A stretch of DNA of 64,000 bases, from assembly GCF_000238295.3 (NCBI RefSeq), contig NZ_AHCD03000035.1, forward strand, positions 1,178,001 to 1,242,000. Direction: 5' to 3'. The translations under genes were made by a program, and so were the position numbers. Shown here in pieces: positions 1-8,044 of the stretch. How positions within the stretch are numbered: the first letter of the stretch is position 1; each line of letters opens with the position of its first letter. The notes under the pieces were generated by a model that saw nothing but the letters and a program-made list of their open reading frames with translations, made no database searches and was not told the DNA's origin. This stretch comes from Pseudoalteromonas rubra. GTDB lineage: Bacteria; Pseudomonadota; Gammaproteobacteria; Enterobacterales; Alteromonadaceae.

Positions 1-1
1 C

Positions 2-352
2 GACTTTGCCTTACCTGTGGATTGCTCAGATGCGACGTATCTGGCAACGCTCCACGACGCCCTGTCTCTGTGCACCCGCCTCCATCAACCAGACATCATC
101 TTGTACAATGCCGGTGCAGATATATTTCGCCTGGATGAACTCGGCCATCTTGCGGTTAGCCTGGACGGAGTACTGGCAAGAGATAAACAGGTATTAGGCC
201 ATGCCAGGCAGCAGGGTATTCCTTTGATGGCAGCACTTGGCGGTGGTTATCAGCGTAACGTTAGCCGTTTAGTCGACGTGCATATGCAGCTTTTTATCGC
301 ATTGCAGCAGATCTGGCCGGAACGTTTCGCAGCCTCTCCGTCCCCTAAATAA
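2..352 (+). CDS. Histone deacetylase family protein (C-terminal part only)
   Basis: Only the last ~116 residues are present; the gene starts before the window. The fragment carries the C-terminal signature of bacterial zinc-dependent histone deacetylase/acetylpolyamine amidohydrolase proteins: an NAGADIF segment, where the family has an Asp zinc ligand region followed by the LGxLxxSxxG stretch, and a GGGY loop near the end that lines the active site. The enzyme would hydrolyse acetyl groups from an acyl-lysine or acetylpolyamine-type substrate in the cytoplasm; the substrate cannot be read from the sequence. The zinc-binding His-Asp part is outside the window, so activity cannot be judged. 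Family assignment is fairly safe. Confidence 0.8.
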   Translation, partial: DFALPVDCSDATYLATLHDALSLCTRLHQPDIILYNAGADIFRLDELGHLAVSLDGVLARDKQVLGHARQQGIPLMAALGGGYQRNVSRLVDVHMQLFIALQQIWPERFAASPSPK

Positions 353-456
353 CAACACATTTATTCACACACCCGTCGTTAAAAATTGCCGCTGGTATTA
401 ACCACTGAGGTGGTTTATGTTGTACAATTACAATAACTTCAAAATGGAGCATGACG

Positions 457-729
457 ATGAAACTTCATGATGATTTGCACAATTATTACGAAAAGATTGT
501 GCTCGAAAATATTGAGGAACGCGGCCTTGACCACAAGTATGATGAAGATGTCATGGCAGACCTGTGTTGTACTGCATTGAACCGGTTACCTGCTCGCTAT
601 ATTCGCTTCGATGTCGATATGGAGTTTTATCTGCCGACAGACGAAAGAACCGAGATGGAAGCACGCGTTAAGGAAGCCGTTGATTATGCACTTTCACAAA
701 TTTCGAAAAAGAAACAATTTCAGCCATGA
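457..729 (+). CDS. ComFB-family small protein
   Basis: A 90-residue soluble acidic protein matching the late-competence ComFB family: an N-terminal HNYYEKIV helix, then DVMADLCCTALNRLPARYI, which is the family core with paired cysteines. Homologues are small cytoplasmic proteins; in some bacteria ComFB-type proteins bind cyclic dinucleotides, but a role here is not shown. The ATG at 457 is preferred over the one at 451, because the GGAG at 446-449 lies about 7 nt before 457 and only 1 nt before 451. It overlaps the next small gene by an ATGA junction, so the two are probably translated together. Confidence 0.75.
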   Translation: MKLHDDLHNYYEKIVLENIEERGLDHKYDEDVMADLCCTALNRLPARYIRFDVDMEFYLPTDERTEMEARVKEAVDYALSQISKKKQFQP

Positions 730-890
730 CCCAAAATACCTTAGAACACGCACCTGAGCACATTAAGCTGGCCGTCGATCTGATCATGTTGCTGGAAGAA
801 AATAATGTACCGGCAGAGCAGGTACTCGCCGCACTGGAAATCGTTCAGGCAGATTTTGCCAAAAAGCTGGATACAGACAATCTACTCTAA
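726..890 (+). CDS. YbaM/DUF2496-like small protein
   Basis: A 54-residue ORF whose ATG overlaps the comFB stop codon (ATGA at 726-729), so it is very likely translationally coupled. The protein begins MTQNTLEHAPEHIKLAVDLI and continues with a LLEENNVPAEQVLAAL helix and a KKL segment near its end. This closely resembles the short enterobacterial YbaM family (A-P-x-x-I/V-K-L-A-V-D-L-I followed by LLEEN), a conserved gammaproteobacterial protein of unknown function. It is all-helical by composition, with no signal peptide or membrane segment. The resemblance is from memory of the family pattern. Confidence 0.72.
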   Translation: MTQNTLEHAPEHIKLAVDLIMLLEENNVPAEQVLAALEIVQADFAKKLDTDNLL

Positions 891-930
891 AAAAACAAAA
901 AACTTCACATCACATTTACCCTTGTGTCAT

Positions 931-955
931 ATTGTCGTCTCACAATGACGACAAT
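931..955. promoter_or_regulatory. 9-bp inverted repeat upstream of the NLP gene
   Basis: ATTGTCGTC (931-939) and GACGACAAT (947-955) form a perfect inverted repeat separated by 7 bases, ending 20 bp before the NLP start codon. The spacing suits a dimeric regulator's operator. As RNA it would be a hairpin just ahead of the ribosome binding site GTAAGGA (963-969). No T-run follows, so it is not a terminator. The regulator is unknown. Confidence 0.5.
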
Positions 956-975
956 TTATGATGTAAGGAACAAAC

Positions 976-1770
976 ATGACAACACTAAACTTACGTGCAC
1001 TCACTCTGGTCACTGCCAGCCTGCTGAGCGGCGGGGCGCTGGCAAATGACTTTGCGGCACTCGATCAAGCCTTACCTTCTGGCTATGCAATCAATGGGAC
1101 CGAGCCTGTATTTGATTTTGATGGTGACGGTTGCCTGCCCAGTGCAGGGATCAGCCGCAGCGGACAGCAAAATGCAGGGTTAAAAACCTCAGGCAGTCTG
1201 GGTGGCAATTGCCGTGACAGCCAATTCTTAAACACATCAAATACGGTTCATCGCCATGCCTGTAAAGAAACCGACCAGGGTCGTTTCTGTGGTCACTTCT
1301 ATGCCATGTATTTTAAGAAGGATCAGGTATTCCCATACTTTGGAGGTGGCCACCGCCATGATTGGGAATATGCAGCGGTATGGACTAAAGATGGCCAGGT
1401 GACTCATGGCAGTTACAGCGCTCACGGTGACCTCTACACAAAACCAGCCAATGAGTTACCTTTTGAAAACGGCCATCTGAAAATTGTCTATCACAAAGAC
1501 GGCATTCTGACCCATGCATTTCGATTCGCCAAATCCAATGAAGTGGCTGAAAATGGTTACAACCGCTTTGTTACGCCAAATATTATCAGCTGGTACACTA
1601 TGTCGGGAGATGGCATAGACAATCAGGGATTGCGTGACAAGCTGAACCAATATGACTACGGCTCGGCAACTTTACCAGTAAAAGACAGCCGTTTCCTGAC
1701 TAACCTCAATCGATTCAAGCCTTCAGGCTATCCAACGTATACCACAGCTGACGTATTAGCGGCTCAGTAA
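976..1770 (+). CDS. Secreted Nep1-like protein (NLP, necrosis-inducing protein family)
   Basis: A 264-residue protein with a classical Sec signal peptide (hydrophobic core around residues 6-20, cleavage likely after ALA at 23). The NLP hallmark heptapeptide GHRHDWE is intact at residues 125-131, and the family's N-terminal DFDGDGCLPSAGI and AMYFKKDQ blocks are present, so the expected acidic and histidine metal-binding residues are kept. Two cysteines near residues 53 and 79 and a second pair around 96/105 suggest disulfides. In plant pathogens NLPs bind glycosyl inositol phosphorylceramides and permeabilise membranes; in a marine bacterium the target is unknown. A good ribosome site (GTAAGGA) precedes the ATG. 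It appears monocistronic and convergent with the next gene. Confidence 0.9.
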   Translation: MTTLNLRALTLVTASLLSGGALANDFAALDQALPSGYAINGTEPVFDFDGDGCLPSAGISRSGQQNAGLKTSGSLGGNCRDSQFLNTSNTVHRHACKETDQGRFCGHFYAMYFKKDQVFPYFGGGHRHDWEYAAVWTKDGQVTHGSYSAHGDLYTKPANELPFENGHLKIVYHKDGILTHAFRFAKSNEVAENGYNRFVTPNIISWYTMSGDGIDNQGLRDKLNQYDYGSATLPVKDSRFLTNLNRFKPSGYPTYTTADVLAAQ

Positions 1771-1780
1771 TCTGGGCTTT

Positions 1781-1803
1781 TGGCCCACGCTATAAGTGGG
1801 CCA
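1781..1803. terminator. Hairpin between convergent genes
   Basis: TGGCCCAC (1781-1788) pairs perfectly with GTGGGCCA (1796-1803) over a 7-nt loop, 10 bp after the NLP stop and 6 bp after the stop of the opposing gene. Neither strand has a convincing U-tract, so it may stop or protect both transcripts rather than act as a textbook intrinsic terminator. Confidence 0.4.
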
Positions 1804-1809
1804 CTACAG

Positions 1810-2268
1810 CTAGGCTGATCTGGCAAGTGTCTCAGCGGAAGTTTGCAATTTATACTGGGCGAAAAAGCGACTGTCTGCTTCTGAGTCTTTAGGGCAGGCA
1901 AAGTAAGCGACATCGTCGCGCACCGGCTCCGGTCGGGCGTGTTTACCATCTTCCCAATACAAGACAGCATGCTTGACCAGCTCTTCCAGGTAAGTGTGAT
2001 CCCAACTGTAGTGGCAGTAACCATGGTGATCAGACAGATAGGGCGCGTAGTCGCCAGAGGTTTCAATGCTAGTTACACCGTTTTTATAGTCAGCGAATGC
2101 TTTTGCGTCTTCCTCAGCTGTGGCAGGGTCGACAAAATAGGCGACATCACGACGCGGTGGCAGGGCCTGAGGTAAGCCAAATTTTTCTCTTATGGCCGAA
2201 CACTCAACGACAATCCAGGAAACAAAATGGGCCCCTATCTGGTGATCCCACTTCAACGCAACAAACAT
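1810..2268 (-). CDS. Uncharacterised 152-residue protein with internal repeat
   Basis: I do not recognise this protein. It is soluble, acidic and rich in Trp, Tyr and His, with no signal peptide. An internal duplication is visible: residues about 39-70 (RRDVAYFVDP... ending SIET) and 117-147 (RDDVAYFACP... ending SAET) share DVAYF, a following Pro, an acidic patch, FAxYK and a terminal xSxET. Between them lies a His/Tyr-rich stretch (SDHHGYCHYSWDH) that could bind a metal. The start is supported by an AAGGAGAG sequence about 6 nt upstream on the minus strand. It is transcribed toward the NLP gene and sits alone, so no operon context helps. Confidence 0.75.
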   Translation of the reverse strand: MFVALKWDHQIGAHFVSWIVVECSAIREKFGLPQALPPRRDVAYFVDPATAEEDAKAFADYKNGVTSIETSGDYAPYLSDHHGYCHYSWDHTYLEELVKHAVLYWEDGKHARPEPVRDDVAYFACPKDSEADSRFFAQYKLQTSAETLARSA

Positions 2269-2700
2269 CTCAACTCTCCTTCTAAGCTCAATTCATCTTG
2301 GTCCGTTCGGTCTCTCCCATACTAAATTGGGATCGTACCTCGGAATGCGCGCGAAGCTTACCGGAAATTATTGTCAAAAAGTAGTCAATTCACCGTTTTT
2401 TTCATGACATTTTCTGATCTGGATTAGGAAATCAATGACTCACCCAATACATTTTTACCCGCACTGAGCCAAGCGTACTTAATACGGCGTTCGTTCAAAA
2501 AACACTCAGAAGGCGCGGGGCTGTGGTAGTCTAAAATGTGTCTAAATCGATGAAATCGTTACAAGGTATTACAGCTTGGTCAATCACCGCTAATATGTTG
2601 CTATTTGTCGTGAAATTCAAAAACAGGAGCTTACCTGACGCTAGCAGTTTTTTGTCATTTCATTAAACTGCACAGTGAAGCTCAACACTTGGACGTTGTT
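2269..2700. other. Intergenic region between divergent genes
   Basis: No gene is seen here. It separates the minus-strand 152-residue protein from the plus-strand RND efflux operon, so it should hold promoters for both. I found no -10/-35 pair good enough to call. The stretch around 2520-2640 is AT-rich and the likelier place for the efflux promoter. Confidence 0.5.
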
Positions 2701-5700
2701 ATGAACCTGACACGCAATTCACTGAAAAACCCTGCCGCTGTCATCGTGATCCTGGTGCTGCTAATACTGTTTGGCATTCTCAGTATTTTTAAGTTACCGA
2801 TCCAACTTACGCCAGATATAGAACAACCACAAATAACCATATTTTCTGGCTGGCGGGAAGCGGCTCCCGAAGAAATCGAATCCGTTATCATAGAACCACT
2901 CGAAAATGCGGTTAAAAATACGCCCGGCGCATTGGAGGTAAACACCACCATCAACCGTGGCAACGGCTTTATCTCCTTAACTTTTGCCGTCGGTACTGAT
3001 ATGCAGCAAGCGATGCTGGATGTACTGACTAACCTAAATCAGGCGCCGCCACTGCCATTAGACGCCATTGACCCTGTGGTCAGTGCTGGTGGTAATGGTG
3101 GTCCCGCCGGACCAAATGCGGCCTCTTTGCTCGTCACCCCGCTAAACTACCAAGGTGATGGTTTAGACCTGGATATGGCACAGTACCAAAAAACCATTGA
3201 AGAACTCATTGAGCCGCGCCTTGCAAGCATTCCGGGCGTTGCCCGGGTTAACCTTGCCAGCGAGCGGCCAAAAGAGCTGCGCATTACCTTTGATCCTCAC
3301 AAAGCAGCCGCTCTGGGGCTCACGTTAGGACAGATCAGACAAACTCTGGCCAGTTCCAGAGACACCTCAGGGGGCCTGGCCGATGTAGGGCGACGTCAAT
3401 ACACTGTGCGCTTTACCGGTCAATATGATCTTCAGGATATGCTGCAAATGCGTATTGGCTATTCTCAGGATCGCCCCATCTACCTCGGTGATGTCGCTAC
3501 CGTTGCCGAAACTTACTCCGACCGCCGGGCGATGAGTGGCCGTAATGGCAAACCGGCCTATTATATCACCGTTTCCCGGGCTAATGGTGCCAATACGGTG
3601 GCCCTGCTTGATGGCATCAACCAGGCAATAGCCGAACTAAACGCAGGCCCGCTGCCCGAAGCAGGCATTGCGATAGAGCTCAGCTACGATGCCTCGATCC
3701 ATATTCGAAATGCATTATTGCTGGTAAAGAGCAACCTCGGACTGGGCGTATTGTTATCCCTTGCCATCCTCTGGCTGTTCTTTAGAGGGATAAAAACCAC
3801 GCTGATCATCGCAGCGACCATCCCAGTCTCTCTGATGGTCGCCTTTTTAGCACTCAATGCGTTCGAGCGCAGCCTGAACGTAATTTCTCTGGCAGGTCTG
3901 GCCTTTGCAGTCGGGCTCGTGCTGGATGCAGCCATCATAGTGCAGGAAAATATCGCTCGTCTGAAGTCTAACGGATTTGACAACTATAAGGCGGCTTTAC
4001 GCGGTGCGGGGCAGGTTGCCGGTGCCCTATTTGCCTCTACAGCCACCAGCGTCGCCATCTTTTTGCCCATCTTATTCATGGCAGGTATTGAAGGGCAATT
4101 ATTTTCCGACCTGGCATTGACCCTCTCCATCGCTGTTGTCGCTTCCTTGTTATGCGCCCTGACCATTATTCCGGTCGCCAACCGCTATTTGCCTGATAGC
4201 AAAACACAAGCCGATCCTTACAAATACTATTGGCACAAACTGACCGCTCTCATCATGCGTCTGACCAACAGTAAGTTAAAGCAACTCAGCTGGGTTTGTG
4301 CCTTACTCGGCGGCTCTGCGCTCGTCACCCTGACCATGTTGCCAAAAACTGATTTCATGCCACGCGCGCCGACAGATGGCTTTTTCTTCAATCTGGTCAC
4401 GCCGCCTGGAGGGAATATGGCTTATATGGAAGAGGAGCTGCTAAAACGCGTCAGAGCGCGACTAATGCCTTACTATCATGGCGACAAACAACCCGGGATC
4501 AAAGACTTCAACTTTTACATTTTTGGCGCCAATGCCGGTGGGTTTATTTACTCCTCAGATCCGCAGCGTGTTGAGGAGTTGATGCAAGTGGCCCGGGAAG
4601 AAATTTTTATCGATCTGCCAGATACTCAGGTGTTCTTTTTCCGGGGTTCGATGATCAACATTGCCAACGGCGGTGACGGTCGCGATATCAACATCGAACT
4701 CACCGGGCCAAATATGGACGACCTGGTTGCCGGGGCTGAAGTTGCCCTGCAAGCGGTACAAACTGCAATGCCTGACGCCACTGCGCGACCACAGCCTCGC
4801 CTGGATATGGCAGAGCCGGAGCTCAGGTTGCATCCCAATGACCGCCGTATTACTCAGGCCGGGCTGACTCGTCAGGATGTCTCACAGGCGGTACAAGCGT
4901 TTACCGGCGGGCTATTTATCAATGAGTACTTTAACGGTAACGAGCGAATGAACGTTATTTTACGAGGCCAGACGTGGAAAACACCGGAAGAGCTCAAAGC
5001 TTTGCCTTTGTTCACGCCAGATGCCGGGATCCAGACACTGGGCGAGCTTGCCCATGTCACCCGTACCGTGGGGCCCAGTCAACTCCAAAGGATCAATGGC
5101 CGCCGTACAGTCAGCATCATAGTCACACCACCAGCAGAAATGAGCCTGCAGCAAGCACAGGCAATCCTGACCGAACAAGTAATGCCTAAGATCAAAGCAC
5201 AATTACCTGAAACAGCCGGTGTGATCCTCGGTGGCAATGCGCAAAAAATGAACAGCGCTATAGAAGAAATGACCCTCAATTTCTTCCTCGCTCTGTTCAT
5301 TCTATTTTTATTGATGACCGCATTATTTAAATCAGTCCGCGACAGTGCATTGGTGCTGCTCGTGATGCCACTGGCCATTGCTGGTGGTGTTGTCGCACTC
5401 TATGTGCTCAACCTGTTTGCCTTCCAGTCTTTGGACTTGCTCACCATGATCGGCTTTATCATCTTGCTGGGCCTGGTAGTCAACAACGCTATTTTACTGG
5501 TTGATCAAACCCGCCATGCACAAGCGCAGGGTATGAGCCGCCGCGATGCCGTCGAGCAAGCCGTCTTGATGCGCGCCCGACCAGTCTATCTCAGTACGCT
5601 GACCAGCCTGTTCGGCATGCTACCGCTGATGCTGATGCCCGGCGTTGGATCAGAGATTTATCGTGGCCTTGCCACAGTTATCGTCGGCGGCATGGCCATT

Positions 5701-5823
5701 AGTGCCCTGTTTACGTTGGTCCTGATGCCCAGTCTGTTACAGCTTGGTTCGGATAAACAGCCGACCTCGAAGGTCAATAACGATAACAACAAACCTCAGT
5801 TAAATCTGGTCGCGAATCAGTAG
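2701..5823 (+). CDS. RND-family efflux permease, AcrB-like inner-membrane subunit
   Basis: About 1,040 residues, the usual size for RND drug/proton antiporters, with a TM helix at ~10-30, a large periplasmic domain, TM2-6, a second periplasmic loop and TM8-12. It should pump lipophilic compounds through a tripartite complex with the adaptor encoded 9 bp downstream; no outer-membrane channel is in the window. Odd: the TM4 motif reads GLVLDAAIIVQEN, so the second Asp of the AcrB Asp-Asp pair is Ala (residue 410), and the TM10 Lys site is Asn (GLVVNNAILLVD, residue 928). The ATG at 2701 is chosen; a TTG at 2689 with GTGAAG 8 nt upstream is a possible alternative that adds four residues. Confidence 0.9.
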   Translation: MNLTRNSLKNPAAVIVILVLLILFGILSIFKLPIQLTPDIEQPQITIFSGWREAAPEEIESVIIEPLENAVKNTPGALEVNTTINRGNGFISLTFAVGTDMQQAMLDVLTNLNQAPPLPLDAIDPVVSAGGNGGPAGPNAASLLVTPLNYQGDGLDLDMAQYQKTIEELIEPRLASIPGVARVNLASERPKELRITFDPHKAAALGLTLGQIRQTLASSRDTSGGLADVGRRQYTVRFTGQYDLQDMLQMRIGYSQDRPIYLGDVATVAETYSDRRAMSGRNGKPAYYITVSRANGANTVALLDGINQAIAELNAGPLPEAGIAIELSYDASIHIRNALLLVKSNLGLGVLLSLAILWLFFRGIKTTLIIAATIPVSLMVAFLALNAFERSLNVISLAGLAFAVGLVLDAAIIVQENIARLKSNGFDNYKAALRGAGQVAGALFASTATSVAIFLPILFMAGIEGQLFSDLALTLSIAVVASLLCALTIIPVANRYLPDSKTQADPYKYYWHKLTALIMRLTNSKLKQLSWVCALLGGSALVTLTMLPKTDFMPRAPTDGFFFNLVTPPGGNMAYMEEELLKRVRARLMPYYHGDKQPGIKDFNFYIFGANAGGFIYSSDPQRVEELMQVAREEIFIDLPDTQVFFFRGSMINIANGGDGRDINIELTGPNMDDLVAGAEVALQAVQTAMPDATARPQPRLDMAEPELRLHPNDRRITQAGLTRQDVSQAVQAFTGGLFINEYFNGNERMNVILRGQTWKTPEELKALPLFTPDAGIQTLGELAHVTRTVGPSQLQRINGRRTVSIIVTPPAEMSLQQAQAILTEQVMPKIKAQLPETAGVILGGNAQKMNSAIEEMTLNFFLALFILFLLMTALFKSVRDSALVLLVMPLAIAGGVVALYVLNLFAFQSLDLLTMIGFIILLGLVVNNAILLVDQTRHAQAQGMSRRDAVEQAVLMRARPVYLSTLTSLFGMLPLMLMPGVGSEIYRGLATVIVGGMAISALFTLVLMPSLLQLGSDKQPTSKVNNDNNKPQLNLVANQ

Positions 5824-5832
5824 GAGTCCACA

Positions 5833-6921
5833 ATGTTTGCAAGTCAATATAAACACGCTCTGGTCACCGTCCTTTTGACCAGTGCCATCAGCTTCAGTCA
5901 GCTGGTTAACGCAGCCCAGCCTGTGACAGTTGAGCCAGTATCTCAGGGCCAGCTTACCAGTCAACTGGCCGTCAATGGGACCTTACATGGCAAGCGTGAT
6001 ATGGTCATCACGGCCGGTGTGTCTGGCCGGTTGCACTACGTTGCAGAGCCCGGTTTGGAAGTTAGTAAAGGTGATGTGCTGGTGCGAATGGATACCCTGC
6101 CGCTTGAACTTGAAAAAGCACGCCAGCTGGAGATGCTCAAACGCGCCCAAGTGAATTTGCGATTTCAGAAGCAAGAACTCGCACGCCTGACTGAACTGGC
6201 TAAAACCAGTAGTGCTGCTGCCAGTCAGGTAGACAAAGTACAAAATGCCCATGATTTGGTGCTCTCAGATATCGCGCTGGCGCAAGTTGAGCTCAGGGTG
6301 ATTGAAGATCAACTCAACCGGGCAACGGTAACAGCCCCATTCTCAGGCATCATTAGCAAACGTTACCATCGCGCCGGTCGAGACGTCAGCCGGGCTGATG
6401 AATTACTGAACCTGGTAGACATCCACCAGCTTGAAGCGCGCCTGTATGTACCCGTGAAATACCTCAGCTATGTGCGCACTGGCCAATCCTTACCTGTGAG
6501 TGCCGGAAATCTGGATGCCCCGCAAACCACAACCGCGCAGGTCAGTGCCGTGATCCCAGCCACCGATCCGCGCTCGCAAACCTTTGAAGTGCGTGCAATG
6601 CTCGACCAGCCAGGTGAGTCAGATAACCAGCAACACTGGGCAGTCGGGCAACTGATAGATGTATCAGTGCCACTGGCAGCCAGTAACCGGGCATTATTAG
6701 TTAATCGTGATGCACTGATCTTGCGCAAACAAGGTATTCATGTGGTCAAAATCGATGCCAGTAACACGGCAACACAAATCCCCGTGACAGTCGGCCAGGG
6801 TCAGGGCCAGCGCGTGGCCATTACCCCTAAGCCAAGCCATCAGCTTATCGCAGGAGACAGAGTTGCGGTACGCGGCGCAGAGCGACTGACCGATGGTCAG
6901 GAAGTTGAGGTACAAAATTAA
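5833..6921 (+). CDS. RND efflux periplasmic adaptor (membrane fusion protein)
   Basis: A 362-residue exported protein with an N-terminal signal (hydrophobic core ~11-26, probable cleavage after VNA or NAA). It has the membrane-fusion layout: a first beta/lipoyl half (ITAGVSGRLHYVAEPGLEVSKGDVLVRMD), a long coiled-coil hairpin around residues 90-155 rich in Leu, Gln and Arg, a second lipoyl half (ATVTAPFSGIISKRYHRAGR), then a beta-barrel domain. It would link the permease to an outer-membrane channel. GGAG at 5823-5826 precedes the ATG, and the 9-bp gap to the permease gene shows an operon. A terminator follows at 6939. Confidence 0.92.
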   Translation: MFASQYKHALVTVLLTSAISFSQLVNAAQPVTVEPVSQGQLTSQLAVNGTLHGKRDMVITAGVSGRLHYVAEPGLEVSKGDVLVRMDTLPLELEKARQLEMLKRAQVNLRFQKQELARLTELAKTSSAAASQVDKVQNAHDLVLSDIALAQVELRVIEDQLNRATVTAPFSGIISKRYHRAGRDVSRADELLNLVDIHQLEARLYVPVKYLSYVRTGQSLPVSAGNLDAPQTTTAQVSAVIPATDPRSQTFEVRAMLDQPGESDNQQHWAVGQLIDVSVPLAASNRALLVNRDALILRKQGIHVVKIDASNTATQIPVTVGQGQGQRVAITPKPSHQLIAGDRVAVRGAERLTDGQEVEVQN

Positions 6922-6938
6922 CACAGCTTACTAGCCCA

Positions 6939-6975
6939 ATGAGCCTGCTTAAGGAAGAGCTAAGGCTCATTTTTA
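6939..6975 (+). terminator. Probable rho-independent terminator of the RND operon
   Basis: ATGAGCC (6939-6945) pairs with GGCTCAT (6964-6970), followed by TTTTT (6970-6974) and AT-rich sequence. The loop is long (18 nt) but could fold further. It lies 18 bp past the adaptor stop codon. Confidence 0.65.
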
Positions 6976-7108
6976 AATTCAATCTACTAAAATCAAACAT
7001 TTAATATTTTTTAATAAGCGCGCTTTTATCAATTTAAGCGTTTTTAACTGGTATATCCTGCTGTTTCGGTCAACGCTGGTGCTGTCCAATAACAACAAGG
7101 AATACGCG

Positions 7109-8026
7109 ATGAAAAACCCCGTCTTTTTTTCTTTTTCAGTCTTAGGTGCCAGTATGCTGATCGCCTGTACCAGCCAACCTCTGGGTGCTCAGCCAGTCCA
7201 AATCATGTTTGACGATTTCACTTATACGCGTTTTGAGCAAGCACAAGATAATGGCTGGCAACTGCGTTCAGACGTCGGCCATCCCGGCATAAAAAATGCC
7301 ACCTGGTGGCATGAAGGCGTGACCTTTCATGCTGATCCACATAATCCGGATAACCAGGTCATGCGCTTAACCTCAAAAACCGATGGCAGTGCCGAAAATA
7401 CCCGCCATGTACAGGTATGCCATAAACGAAAATACCTTGAAGGGACCTATGCCGCACGGGTCTTTTTTACCGATAGACCCCAATATGGACCAGACGGTGA
7501 CGGAGTGATCCAGACTTTTTATGCGATCAGCCCACTGGCCGCCCCTATGGACAAGAACTACAGTGAAATGGATTTTGAGTACCTGCCAAATGGAGGATGG
7601 GGCACCGATCGCCATGCCTTGTTCGCAACCTCTTGGGAAACTTTTCAGCTCACGCCCTGGACCAAGGTTAACGCCTATGACTACGACATCAACCCGCTGG
7701 AAGGCTGGAACACGCTGGTGCTGCAAGTTGGCAACAACACGCTGAAATACTACATTAACGGCAAACTGTACGCGGAGCATGGCAGCGACGTATACCCGGA
7801 AGTCGCAATGTCGATAAACTTTAACCAATGGTTTGACCCCAATAAAATCGTCAATTCCAACGAGATGCGCCAGTACTATCAGGACGTTGACTGGGTTTAC
7901 TTCGTCAAAGATAAGATTGTCGCAGTCAATGAGGTCGGCAAGCAGGTTGAACAATTACGCAAACAGAATGTGCGCCACAAAGATACCGTGCCATCCTCAG
8001 GGTATGAAGACTATTGTAGCCTGTAA
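7109..8026 (+). CDS. GH16-like glycoside hydrolase lipoprotein
   Basis: A 305-residue predicted lipoprotein: signal peptide ending in LIAC, with the lipidated Cys at residue 20. The motif SEMDFEYLPNG (E153, D155, E157) matches the GH16 catalytic pattern E-x-D-x-E in a jelly-roll lectin-like fold, where the first Glu is the nucleophile and the second the acid/base. GH16 enzymes cleave beta-1,3 or beta-1,4 glucans and galactans such as laminarin, agar or carrageenan; the substrate here cannot be assigned. The ATG at 7109 is chosen because AAGGAA (7097-7102) lies just upstream; an upstream GTG at 7079 lacks this. It stands alone, convergent with the following regulator gene. Confidence 0.75.
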   Translation: MKNPVFFSFSVLGASMLIACTSQPLGAQPVQIMFDDFTYTRFEQAQDNGWQLRSDVGHPGIKNATWWHEGVTFHADPHNPDNQVMRLTSKTDGSAENTRHVQVCHKRKYLEGTYAARVFFTDRPQYGPDGDGVIQTFYAISPLAAPMDKNYSEMDFEYLPNGGWGTDRHALFATSWETFQLTPWTKVNAYDYDINPLEGWNTLVLQVGNNTLKYYINGKLYAEHGSDVYPEVAMSINFNQWFDPNKIVNSNEMRQYYQDVDWVYFVKDKIVAVNEVGKQVEQLRKQNVRHKDTVPSSGYEDYCSL

Positions 8027-8044
8027 AAGCGCGGTACTGTGCCT

